NCBI GenBank assembly: GCA_002794785.1
Contig: NBBA01000009.1
Span: 186,001-250,000, forward strand
Direction of reading: 5' to 3'
Length of the DNA: 64,000 nucleotides
Source: Coniferiporia sulphurascens
Taxonomy: Eukaryota; Basidiomycota; Agaricomycetes; Hymenochaetales; Hymenochaetaceae
Shown here one piece after another: positions 34,012 to 44,459 of the stretch. The translations under genes were made by a program, and so were the position numbers. The stretch's first letter is position 1, and the number at the start of each line of letters is the position of its first letter. The notes beneath the pieces are model-generated. The model was not told where the DNA came from. It searched no databases and saw only the letters and a program-made list of their open reading frames with translations.

Positions 34012-34714
34012 TCAAAGTTTTGCGATAAAAGCTAGTATCTGTCGTTCGTTCTGTGCGCCGACGAACTTATTTACTGGCTGGCCGTCCCTGAACGCGATGA
34101 CTGTTGGCAAGGCGCTCACCTGGTTGCGGTGTATTTTAAGTAATCATTTCGATGTCATCAACGTTGCAGCATGTACACTTACATTGTAAGTCGCGAGCAG
34201 TCCTCCCTGTGTATCTGCGTCGATGGTGATGAGGTCGAGTTCGCGCCCGCTACCTGTCTTCTGCGATTCTTCATTTTCGGGGGCAGTGAGCTTCTCGAGG
34301 ATGGGCGAGATCATCTTGCATGGCTGACACCAGCTGTACTCAGACACTGTAAGTCGAAAGTTCACACAAAATACTGACACGGCGACAGATAAACGAACCT
34401 TGCGTAGAAGTCGACCAGTACAACCTTACTTTGCGCTTTGGAGTCTGTGAGGACTTGCATCATTGTCTGCGTGTTTTGTATACACAATCAATGCGCACAT
34501 TTGGTTAGAATTGCGCAGACGATAGTATTGGTACTGATGGTCTTACATCCGCTTCCGCGTCAAAATATTGTGCCTTCAGACATGCTGACGAGCGAAAGCC
34601 CCTCGTTGAGGCCCCGATAGCCACGCAGTAAGAAGCACTTGAGGTTAACGCCGTCCTCAGAGCCCGGCTAGACGAACCAGCTATAAGCCGGGGTATGGAG
34701 TTAAGGGCGAGCAT
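34012..34714 (-). CDS. Mitochondrial thioredoxin with WCQPC active site
   Basis: This is a thioredoxin-fold disulfide reductase with an N-terminal extension that looks like a mitochondrial targeting sequence: MLALNSIPRLIAGSSSRALR from 34714, rich in Arg/Ser/Ala and lacking acidic residues. After intron removal the core reads SKVVLVDFYASWCQPCKMIS. The middle contains ELDLITIDADTQGGLLATYN, and the conserved cis-proline segment is VSALPTVIAFRDGQPVNKF. It ends FIAKL with a stop at 34012. The active site is WCQPC instead of the usual WCGPC, a change between the two cysteines that should shift redox potential or partner choice. The insertion LTAPENEESQKTGSGRELD is longer than in classical thioredoxins. 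It lies between the two G-gamma genes. Confidence 0.87.
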
Positions 34715-35166
34715 GGGAGTTGAACACAAGTGGCACTGAAAACAGGTGCTGACGGCATTGATTGGTCGTGCGTTGTTTGCATGTAATCTCGAGAGCACAT
34801 CATATACTAATGCTTCCAAAGCACGTATGTAAACGTTCAAAAGTACCGGACCTCATTTTCAAAAGAGGCGAACGAACAAACACATAAATAGACAGAACAA
34901 ATGTTCCTATACTTAACGATAACAGAGGAAAAACGTAACCATACAAGACCATGGTGATACAAGGAATACACAGCAAGCGTGGGACCATTATACAGTGCGA
35001 ACGGCCCCAGGCAAATCAGGATGCGGTCGGGATAAGCAGTGTCCAGCTCGGAAAGAATCCACGCGCTTGCCTCTCGTACCAACCCATCGAACGGACTAAC
35101 ATGCAATTTTTTCCCCTCGAGAGCCAACACGCCGGTACGCAGTCACACGAGGGGGAACGTGTGGGT
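34715..35166. other. Intergenic region between thioredoxin and G-gamma 2
   Basis: This 452-bp stretch lies upstream of the thioredoxin gene and downstream of the second G-gamma gene, both on the minus strand. No supported gene or clear motif is seen. Confidence 0.4.
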
Positions 35167-35542
35167 TTACAGGATGACACAGCCCCCGCACATGCCTGCT
35201 TGTCGTTGCGGGCCATACGGGTCCTCGCCTTTGTTCACCGGGCCCCATACCGACGGGACCTGAGTAGCGGAAACACCCGTCAGTCTCATGCAGAAGCAGA
35301 CAATGGTCACAAGTACTCACTAGGTGATCCTTCGTTTGCCTGCAGTATCGTATCAGACTAAAATAAGGTAAAGTATGGTTCAACACAGTGCACAAACGCA
35401 AGGATATGGTGAGCGCATACCTAGCACTTGCTTCGCTGACTCTAATCCTCGGACGGGCAAGGTCTTCACGTAGACGGGCATTGTGCTCTGTCAAGCGCCG
35501 AAGCTTGAGCTCCGACATAGACTGCTTGTGGGGGCGATTCAT
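35167..35542 (-). CDS. Heterotrimeric G-protein gamma subunit, copy 2 (CAAX = CVIL)
   Basis: This is a second G-gamma gene. It starts [20 protein letters not shown] at 35542 and continues through [50 protein letters not shown] and [10 protein letters not shown], with the stop at 35167. Three exons are split at exactly the same codons and phases as copy 1: after the AG of an SLI-preceding serine codon, and before VPSVWG. The CAAX box ends in Leu, which normally directs geranylgeranylation rather than farnesylation. Both copies keep the conserved helix and the NPF-like loop region (WGPV.(K/R)(G/A)EDPY), so both look functional. Confidence 0.93.
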
Positions 35543-35952
35543 GTTTTCAAATGCTCTGGAAGATCGTATTGTATAGTTGGGAGCCAGAGGAAATGGATCG
35601 GAAGGAGGGCTCGCTGAAAGTAGTCGTGGTTGGTGAAGGTGATGGGCTCAAAAACGAATCTGTCTTGAGTGCAGTGATTACTGTTAATACAAGCGGCCAT
35701 CAGCGGAGTTGTACATGCTGTGCACAGCATACACACGCACCTATACACCTCAGCGGTGAGGAACAGCTCTTGTTGGTAAGAACGGCAAGTGTCTTTGGCG
35801 GCAAGTTGGCAACGGTGTCGAGGACGGCAAGCACCGAACGGAGGGAGAAGACCGCGACGACGTGCGACTTTCCAAAGATCACGTGTAGTAAGTAGCATGT
35901 ACGCGTCTCTCGTCCCCGTTCATCCACTTCCCACAATTCACTTCCCGGCAGA
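35543..35952. promoter_or_regulatory. Divergent promoter region, G-gamma 2 and coiled-coil gene
   Basis: About 410 bp separate the second G-gamma start from the next plus-strand gene. Open frames here are featureless. No named regulatory site is evident. Confidence 0.4.
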
Positions 35953-37204
35953 ATGGGTCGCGTAAGCACAGCATTGAATCTGCGAAACTCACCAGCTCGT
36001 AGCAAAAAAACCGGCAGTAACAAGAGCCCGTTCCTCAGGTCAGGTGTGTATCCGCGTCTCCGATGGCGGTGGCAGCGCGTCTGACCGACCGAAGTGGCTT
36101 TCAGGTCTCCGCGTACGCCAAACAAAGAAAGGCCACAGCGTTTCCGTCTACAAGGCGGGCCACTGAGACAATCGCCTTACAAGCGCCCCGTCCTCGCGTC
36201 CAAAAGCAGGCTTCATACCATCCGCGAGGAGTCGCCTCAAGAAGTTGAAGAGCCCTACGAAGGCAGGTACACCCACGCCACCCGCAGCTTGGTGGCAGAA
36301 ACCAGCTACAGGGACTGCGATACAAACGGGATTTCCGGGAGTGAAGGAAATGAAAGCAGCGAAGTCAGCGACTTTGAAGAATGGGATGACGAAACGACAC
36401 TAGTTGCCAGATTCCAGGAAAAGTGGGACAAGCTTCTCCTCTATAACAAGTCCATCTCACTCCACATTGTAACAGCATATCTGAACCGTCGGAACGAGAT
36501 AAGCTTGCAAACTTGGCCTATCAATTGGAGGGCCCGATGCAAAGGAAGGGAGATCTCCTAAAGCAATACCTCGCTCACACGATCGCCCCTGCTGCCCGAA
36601 AAGTCAAGAATGTGCATAACGTTTTGGAGGAAAAAGTGGATTTCACCATCGGGTACTTCCTCTCTCCGCTTGTCAACCCCTGTGGTTATTTTTGAACGCA
36701 TATATGCAGCGTCGGTATACTCTCCTTCGACGACTCATGCAAGAAGACCGAGCAACTCTCTCTTCACGACGAAGAAGACCTCAAGAGGGTCTATATGGAA
36801 ACGCAGGTCAGTTAATAAATCATACATCTGGACTGACAGAGGGAGTTTACTTTATTATTCTGCTTAGCGTAATGTACGGGAGCTTTTTCAGCAGCTGAAG
36901 ATTGCGTACCAGAAGCGAGACCAACTATGGAATGGACTACAGGATTCTGTCGACAAATGCGGTATGTGCTCAATTACGCAGCTTTCCTCCAGGGTCCATA
37001 TTAGTTCTTAAAGTCTAATTTTCCGCACTAACTTCAAATGTGCACCTAGCCGCAAAGGCTTTAACGGCACTTTCCTCCCTGTCTGCCGATCTGGATAGCG
37101 CTACAATGGCGATTGAGAAGAAAGCAAAAGACGTATCAAAACCTGGGGGAATAGATGTCAAGACAAAGCAAAAAATTCTTAGAGAGCTTCTGGCGGAAAT
37201 GTGA
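35953..37204 (+). CDS. Unrecognised basic, coiled-coil protein
   Basis: I do not recognise this gene. Splicing by consensus gives a start MGRVSTALNLRNSPARSKKT at 35953 and an intron (GTCAGG...TTTCAG) to RSPRTPNKERPQRFRL. A basic, Ser/Pro-rich N-terminus of about 80 residues precedes an acidic patch (SGSEGNESSEVSDFEEWDDE). The remainder is helical and coiled-coil-like: SEPSERDKLANLAYQLEGPM, RKVKNVHNVLEEK, SFDDSCKKTEQLSLHDEEDL, RELFQQLKIAYQKRDQLWNG, ALTALSSLSADLDSATMAIE. It ends KILRELLAEM. The SPR/SP-rich basic head and coiled-coil tail resemble nuclear or kinetochore-type proteins, but that is only an impression. Exon borders near 36460 and 36700 are uncertain. Confidence 0.6.
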
Positions 37205-37728
37205 CACTTAAATGCTGTTCAAAATGCAGGCTTTATGGTACCTCTTTTTCTTATTGTCAGCGGCTGCCTAGACGAGACGACGGTGTCATCCTTATCGGGT
37301 TAGCGCAGACTTGTTCTTGTCCAGCTGGAATCGTGCTCAAGGGGCTTGCGGTCACTCCTGGATTTCCGATGTTGACTTGCCTTGCTTGCTCTAAGGGAGA
37401 ATCTGTATCCCGTTGCTAACCCTGACCGGGATCTGCCCCGTAGACGGACTCTGGCGTACCTATATTAAATTGGACCTGTATGATTTCTCTGTCCGAATGC
37501 GTACACAACGATGATCCCAGCTAGCTCAGAAATTCGAATTTTAGTAATGAAAGTGCATTTTCCGTGTGTCCGTTCTACATACATTCCCGGTTGTGTCGGA
37601 CGCGACGCACACAGTTTGACGCAGATTGTCGTATATAAATTTGATGTTGTCCCTGGACCGGGGACCGCCATACATATTTAAAGGATTGAACAACGCTCTG
37701 ACAACGGGCTGCAGCTTGAAGCGGACAT
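37205..37728. promoter_or_regulatory. Upstream region of TLC-domain gene
   Basis: This 524-bp region holds the 3' flank of the coiled-coil gene and the promoter of the TLC gene. A TATA-like GTATATAAAT lies at about 37632-37641, roughly 90 bp before the start codon. No gene is supported. Confidence 0.45.
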
Positions 37729-38916
37729 ATGGCCTACGTTTTCGACGCCGCTGCACGCCTCCTGCTGGAGAATCTGTCGGGGCCCATTGCACATGCTCTC
37801 GGGCTTTCGAAGCTCCCCGACCATGCGCCCGTCATCGTCCTTTCCGCGCTCTTCTTCTGGGCGGTGCACGTCGTCGTTGCCCCGACGCTTAGCAAGTTAC
37901 TTTTTCCCGGTGCCTACAGACGATTGAAAACTCGGCGCGATAGGAACAACTGGTCGGGCCTCAGTTCTGCGTACTATGGGCGTGAAGTTGACTTTTGGCC
38001 ACCAGGGACATCCGTGTCGTCTCGCTCCTGCACGCGCTCATTGTCATCCCTCTCGCGTACCGAAACCTCAGTTTGCCCGCGCTTGATGCGGACCGTGCTT
38101 TCGGGTGGGACGCAAGAGAGGGGACTCTCGCTGGCATTGCCTGCGGGTATTTTCTTTGGGACACGTTGGAATCCGTGGTTCATTTCTCTGACGTAGGATT
38201 CGTCGTGCATGGTATGTTCAATTGGACACTTTCGACTGATTGCATTCACACTTTTTTTGCGCAGGCCTAGCTTGCTTTTGCATTTACTTCCTTTCCTTCG
38301 TATGTCACAGGCCTCTTTTTCGCTTGCTTCCTGTACTCATAAGCCTTTTAAAGAAACCGTTCATCGCGTTCTACGGGCCACGTTTTTTGTTCTGGGAACT
38401 GTATGTATTTGCAGGTTTAGCTCAGCCGACAACGCAATCAGGCTCACTCACTACTACCGCAGAAGCACACCATTTCTAAACATCCACTGGTAATTTGCTC
38501 TTTTCCCTGAGTTAACGAGAAACATATCTAACGGATTCCTATTGCAGGTTCCTCGACAAGACGGGTCTTACGGGATCAACTGCGCAATTGGTCAATGGAC
38601 TTTGCCTTCTAGGTACATTCGCTGGCACACGGCTCGTCTATGGGTCGTTTCAGGTTATTATTCAATCTTCAAATTGCGCGTTGCCTAAGAATCTGAACCG
38701 AGGCCACTCGTCTGTTTACAGTCATATGCGTTCTACCGCACGCTGTTCTCGATTAGGGACGAAGTCCCACTTACCGTGGTGCTACTATACGGCATAGGTA
38801 ACATCGTGCTTAACGGCCTGAACGTACTCTGGTTCACAAAGATGGTCGCTGCGCTGCGTAAGAGGATGGTATCCCCCCGGAAGGCCAGGGAGCCAGTGAA
38901 TGGGAAGAAGGATTAA
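37729..38916 (+). CDS. TLC-domain multipass membrane protein
   Basis: This polytopic membrane protein has a TLC (TRAM-LAG1-CLN8) domain, similar to the TLCD/TMEM56 group linked to lipid composition. The start is MAYVFDAAARLLLENLSGPI. The first membrane segment is around VIVLSALFFWAVHVVVAPTL. A 52-nt intron joins RRDRNNW to DIRVVSLLHALIVIPLAYRN. The conserved TLC core includes GIACGYFLWDTLESVVHFSD and the H in FVVHG. Later segments are PLFRLLPVLISLL, FLFWELSTPFLNIHWFLDKT and NGLCLLGTFAGTRLVYGSFQ. The last exon ends ALRKRMVSPRKAREPVNGKK. A basic lysine-rich tail (GKKD) could act as an ER retention signal. Ceramide synthases also carry this domain, but the Lag1 motif is not seen. Confidence 0.82.
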
Positions 38917-39109
38917 TTAATGCTTATTTATCTGCGGAGTCCCCCGAAAGTGGACGTCGGAACTCTCAGAGAAGTTCATCCGCTCCTAGATATTTTGTTG
39001 TGTTTTTCTACTCTGCTTGGTTCGTATGGCAACATGGAATGTAGCAGGGATTCAACACCTCTGCGGGATTTCCCTAACGAATATGTGATTACGATGAGGG
39101 CTATCGAGT

Positions 39110-40117
39110 TTACACCTCCGGTTCAAACGCGGTCAGCACAATACTGCGTACGCTTCGTTCCCAGTTAATGAGGTTTGCTCTCCGGACAACGTCGAGCCTG
39201 ACATCATCCGGACATTCGAGTAAAAGGTGCAAATATGCGAACGCTAGTGCATCGAGAGCTGTCGGGCCGCTATTGAAAGTTCATAAGTTGAAGAAACCAA
39301 CTAGCATGATTTTGTTTGAAGACATACGATGATCCAAGGAACCATTTGTCCTCGCCCAACCTATCACTCAGCGAGATTATAGCGTCGTAGTATTGTGATT
39401 GTATAGAGGAGATGGAGACACGCTCCCCGTACGGCCGGAACACGGACGAAATTCCACTAAGCGGGGCAGGCGGTGGGGTGAGAGTCATAGATAGACTTGA
39501 CTGTTGATAGGAAGTCTGGACAGCAGGAGAGGAAGGCATGTACAGAAGGAGCGACCTGAGCGACACAGGCACAGGCTTCGACAGCACCTGTCGAAAGAAA
39601 ATTCAGCTGAGGTCGAAAGGAAAGAGAGAGAGCGCGGCCGGCAGGTACTCACAAGCGCACTGTGAATAACACCTTCGAGCAGAGCCACCCATGCACGACT
39701 CTCATCTTTAGCCAGATCATCTCTATAGCCTTCGAATGCATCGTCCTCTTTCCCCAAAACGCCATCCACCCAGCCGGGGATCGCACGTGTCCCGAGCAAC
39801 TCAGCCTTCCCGACCTCAACGGCGAGTAAACTAGGCAGACGTCCGTCAATACCGCCTTCAGGCGCGATGTCCCACCTAACACCAATATTTTTGACACCTC
39901 GTAATGCGATATATGACTGCCACTTGAGACACTCGACGTCTGCAGAGAGAACGTTATTGGCGTTTGGACCCGGCGGTGCTATCCACAGCGTTGAGCGCGT
40001 CTGGAGAGACGCATTTTGACAAGTTGCTGCATCCACTGAGGGATACGTATAAAGGGGAAACTTCGAAAAGACCTTTTGGACTATGGCCGGTATTGGAATG
40101 GCTGAAGTGGACGCCAT
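39110..40117 (-). CDS. Metaxin/Sam37-like mitochondrial outer-membrane protein
   Basis: This is a GST-fold protein of the metaxin/SAM group, which helps sort beta-barrel proteins into the mitochondrial outer membrane. The start MASTSAIPIPAIVQKVFSKF is at 40117. Conserved blocks are LWIAPPGPNANNVLSADVEC, LKWQSYIALRGVKNIGVRWD, IAPEGGIDGRLPSLLAVEVG, IPGWVDGVLG, YYDAIISLSDRLGEDKWFLG, and, after another intron, PTALDALAFAYLHLLLECPD. The last gives the typical metaxin GST-C motif. The stop is at 39110 after AFEPEV. Two or three introns are inferred. No hydrophobic C-terminal anchor is obvious. It is convergent with the TLC gene. Confidence 0.82.
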
Positions 40118-42134
40118 GCAGACCGTAGCTACAACTACAGTATTCGTATTTGCTTGTATGGAGAAACGTGATCGCCGCGCGTAAATACACAAAAACAACG
40201 CGCTGAATTGAGAGTGGCACGCAGTGGCACCCCTGGAAAAGACATTGGTATGAAAAATCTATTGTAAGGGCTTAGACACTCGAGGATCTGCACTCCCTCA
40301 TCATACGGGGATCAATTGACCCACAATAACTGGTAGAACACCTCTGCGAAATGTCACTAGCCATCCTAACCAGTATACGCGTGTTTGGCAGTTCCTAAGA
40401 TAGGTCCGTCACTCTGATTACAAAATGCCAGACTCCCCGCAGACTTTAGTGTATGTTGCAACGAAGGTGTAAATTTCGAGGGGTTGTATGGAACAGTATG
40501 ATTCAACTACATTGAAATAGTTTAACTAACTAGAATAAACTTCGGAATGATATTATTGTGGGTGAGACCTTGATCTAGCTGGGTTCCGAAGTGTCGTATA
40601 ATTCATTCCCTTTGGAATGAAAGGTTCTGAGCGTAATCCGTGTAAGGGGGCGTAAACGGAACATCACTGCACCCTTTCTTCCATGCTCCATACACTTCCT
40701 TTCGATACGGCAGCAACCTTAAGGGAGGAACCATGGGTATTTATATCTGGAGATAGTTCTGTGTTAAAGTACAGCTCCCAGAAGATGTCATAGGAAGGGG
40801 CGGGAGGGGAGCAAAGGGGGTAGGGGAGTTAAGATGAGAGAAGAGAGGAGCTTGTAATGCCGGTCTACCTCCTTGGATCATGTCGTGCCTTCCTGATGCA
40901 CCACACAAGCAAGTCAGATATGTCGGGGGCACCCGCGATGCTAATAGAATGGCACTACGCCGTTTGTGCTGTCGGCATATGCTTAATATCAACGATATTT
41001 CCATATGTCAGTGCGAAGCTTAGGAGGGGAGTGCCGATAGGCCTCCTAAATCCAGATCAACTTCTGTGGCTCGGAAGCACGCGCACGAAATGAACTGTCG
41101 TGCCTCTGACCCCTCGTAAAACTTTCGTGGCGCGCCAGACATGTCCATTTCTCGCCCTGTCGACGCCGGACCTGTGACGAGCGTCTACTGCATGGCGCCT
41201 TGTATTGCGAGCTATCTGGCTAACGCACGCAATATTAATGGAGCCCGGGAGCCTTTGAAAAAGCCGTTTCTCTTTCCTCGGGACATCGAGTCAGCGTCCA
41301 TATTTTCTGTAGACGGAAAGATACCTGCGGCCGCAAGCATCGGTGTCCACCCTCGCCGTGGCGTAGCTTGTGGGTCAGATGAGTGTACCAGGAATAGCGA
41401 AAGAAAGTAGCTACGACAGCGACAGACGGCATAAAAAGAGACCGGGAGCCAATGGCGAGTAAGCCGGGAAGCACGAGGCGACAACAGGTCTAAACGCGTG
41501 ATGCAGCACATGCGAGGTACTAGTCGCGGGCTCTTCCGAGTACTATAGTAGATGGAAGGGAAACGCTAAAGGCCGCCCCCTGCCGGGAGCGAACAGGACC
41601 ACCAGTAATTCCACCGTGACATCGGCGGCGAAGTAATGATACTGGGGCAAGGTCCAGTCATCTTCTGGCGTGAAATCAAGTGTTTGGCTTTAGCAAGCCG
41701 TGTCCGATATGAAAAAGAACCACCAAGCATTTGTTCCGCGGAGTGCATACACATGCTTTGTTCTTACGTGCAAAAAAAGAAAAAGAGATTGACGACTGAT
41801 TATCTAGGCGAAGGATTTAAGAAGCACTGGCAGCACGTGCACGCACACTCGTCTTTGAGAGTCGACTCGGAGTGCCCGCCTCCATCATCCTCGCAAGCAT
41901 CGCATCGCACACCGTTCGTCCCATTCCCGGATCATCGACGGCGCTTGTGCCGTAAGCTCTTACTCAGACTGAGAGAAAATGTCGTGCTCGCCAACTTCGG
42001 TTTCAGTTCGTCAGCCCCCGGCGTCGCCTCGTCACTCCCGCGCCGCGATTTCGCCATCGCATCCTTGTCAGCAGCGCATATAACGACACTATCACACCAC
42101 CGTCCCTCCTCTCCAATCTCCCAACCGCCCCGCC
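40118..42134. other. Two-kilobase region without a supported gene
   Basis: This stretch contains the divergent 5' regions of the metaxin-like gene and cystathionine gamma-lyase. Several frames of 60-100 codons are open, but none shows domain motifs or coherent splicing. A long open frame starting near 41636 overlaps the lyase in the wrong frame and is a composition artefact. A purine-rich tract lies at about 40791-40855. A non-coding RNA or fast-evolving small gene could be missed here. Confidence 0.45.
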
Positions 42135-43494
42135 ATGACCACAGGCCCAGCTGCCAACGACGGCTTCGGCACGCGTGCCGTCCATACTGCCTCTGCCCCC
42201 TCGTCCGACACCGGAGCCGTCATTCCGCCCATCTCGCTCTCCACGACCTACGCCCAGTCCGCGGTCGGCGTCCACAAGGGCTACGAGTACACCCGCTCTG
42301 GCAACCCCAACCGTGCCCAGCTCGAGGAGCTGCTCGCCAGCCTCGAGAGCGGCGGTGCACATGCGCTTGCGTTCGCGTCCGGCTCCGCGACGACCGCCGC
42401 CGTGCTCCAGGCGCTCGACAGGGACGCCCACGTCCTCAGCGTAAACGACGTATACGGCGGCACGTTCCGCTACATGACCAGGGTCTCCGGCCTAGAGACG
42501 TCCTTCCTCGACATGGAGAACGAGGACGACGCAGCCATCTACCGCGCGATAAAGCCCAACACAAAGGTGAGGTAACCCCCCGCTGCGCATATATGCAGGC
42601 GCTGACACGTCTATGCAGCTTATCTGGATAGAATCACCGACAAACCCCACCCTCAGACTCATCTCCATCCCGCGCATCGTCGCCGTCGCGCGCTCGCACC
42701 CCGCCAACCCGCTCGTACTCGTAGACTCGACCTTCCTCTCGCCCTACTACCAATCCCCACTCCTCGCCGGTGCCGATATCGTCGTGCACTCGCTCACCAA
42801 ATACATCAACGGGCACTCCGACGTGCTCATGGGCGCACTCGTGCTGCCCGCGCGACACACCGCGCTCGCCGAGCGCCTCCGCTTCCTGCAAAACGCAAGC
42901 GGCGCCGTCCCAAGCGCGTTCGACTGCTGGCTCGCACAGCGCGGCGCGAAGACGCTGCACCTGCGCATGCGCGCACACGGGCGCAACGCGCTACGCGTCG
43001 CTCGCTTCCTGGAGAGTCGCGTCGGGCTCGAAGTGCGGGACGTCGTGTACCCGGGCCTCGCTACGCACCCGCGCAACGCGCTCGCGTACGCCAGCCTCAG
43101 CCCGCACGCGCGCGCATGGGTCGACTCGCTCGGCGACCGCGCCGAAGCGGGCGGGTTCCCGTACGGCGGGATGGTCTCGTTCCGCATCCTCCCGCGCGCA
43201 GCCGCGACCTCGGATGCACCCGCACACGCGACGGCGCAGACGTTCCTGACGTCATTACGCCTGTTCACACTGGCCGAGTCGCTCGGTGGGGTAGAGTCGC
43301 TCGCGGAGCTACCGTCGTTGATGACGCACGGATCGATCCCGCCGGCGGAGCGTGCCGCGCTGGGCATCGGGGAGGACCTCGTGCGGCTGAGCTGCGGTGT
43401 TGAGGACGCCGAGGACCTCATACGGGACGTCGAGCAGGCGCTGCGGGCCGCCGTTTATGACGGAGGACAACCGAGGCAGATTGCACGGTTGTAG
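42135..43494 (+). CDS. Cystathionine gamma-lyase
   Basis: This PLP enzyme of the Cys/Met metabolism family cleaves cystathionine to cysteine in reverse transsulfuration. It starts MTTGPAANDGFGTRAVHTAS and has one short intron near 42567-42617 (donor GTGAGG). Motifs present are STTYAQSAVGVHKGYEYTRS, GNPNRAQLEELLASLESGGA, FASGSATTAAVLQALDRDAH, WIESPTNPTLRLISIPRIVA, LVDSTFLSPYYQSPLLAGAD, and the PLP-lysine site HSLTKYINGHSDVLMGALVL. C-terminal SLGGVESLAELPSLMTHGSI is also conserved. Length and all core residues are normal. G+C, especially at third codon positions, is much higher than in nearby genes, which fits strong expression bias. A cystathionine gamma-synthase or beta-lyase is less likely given the overall motif set. 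Confidence 0.93.
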
Positions 43495-44459
43495 ATTGTA
43501 TATGCAATTTGTCCTTTCCGTACATGAGGCCAGCGATATTAGAGGCAACGCACATATTAATTTAATTAATTGGCTCATGTGTGCGGGGCCAGCTAGTCCC
43601 CCGGTAGCCTGGCCAACGCAAATACGAAGGTCTGCGGGCGCAATACTAATGACGCTTCTAGGCCGTAATACTCCTCTTCTTCCACGCATAATTGGGGGCA
43701 CAAGTATAAAAAGACTCTAGATTTCGTTTGATATTAAATCGGCACAAAGGCGCGGCTGAGATTATCAAGTGTTACTACATTCGTTGCCTAAGAAAGCAAA
43801 CCAAAAAAAAAAACCAATATTGTCCTTGTCTGCGAAAGCTGTGTACTAATGGTGGTTCAGATACTATCAATTGGGGTCAAAAAGGAGGGAGGGCTAGAAG
43901 AGTAGTTGTTTGCTTATGTACGGATAGATAATATGCCAGGGTTGAAATCCACCTTTGTCATGGTTAGATGCGACGAAGAACTTTTTTTTTTTTGAAACAT
44001 CCCGAAAAGAATTCAACCGAGATAGACGGCCTTTTTTGCGAATGGAAAGCGTGAATCCGATGCCGGGAAAAGAGATGCCCCCAGAAAAAAGAGCGGAGAA
44101 GACAAAGCAAGACGATGCTAAATGCGATTGCGTGTTTTGGTCGAGAGGTGGGAGTAAATTCAAATTGATGCCGGTGCTGTGTGAATCCGGGGAGGCAGGC
44201 CGGTCGTTCCTGTGATCGTCCGCGGATGGCGACTTTTTGAGAGTGGCGTGGCAAGCACTAGAATATAGAACAGAGGGGAACGAATGCGGCTTCTGAGATG
44301 TACATTTTTGTTGTGCAATGCGAGAGGGTATCGACGCCAAAATACCAAAGAGACGGCGAGTGATGTGATCCGGTAAGAGTCAAGTGAAAAACGAGCATGT
44401 GGAGCGTGGTCGAATAGCGTTGAAAGTTCGTAGTTGTGGCCATCAAGCCATCGTTTTTT
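43495..44459. other. Intergenic region between convergent lyase and Ecl1-like genes
   Basis: About 965 bp contain the 3' ends of two convergent genes. Homopolymer runs are present, such as poly-A near 43803-43813 and poly-T near 43982-43993. No supported gene is seen. Confidence 0.45.

Noticed and set aside
41636..42631. 331-codon plus-strand open frame
   Set aside because: It overlaps cystathionine gamma-lyase in another frame. The translation is Arg/Pro/His-rich shadow sequence from a GC-rich gene with no motif.
42747..43421. 224-codon antisense frame inside the lyase
   Set aside because: Antisense frames are expected in a gene with strong GC3 bias. It has no motif and lies fully within a clear enzyme gene.
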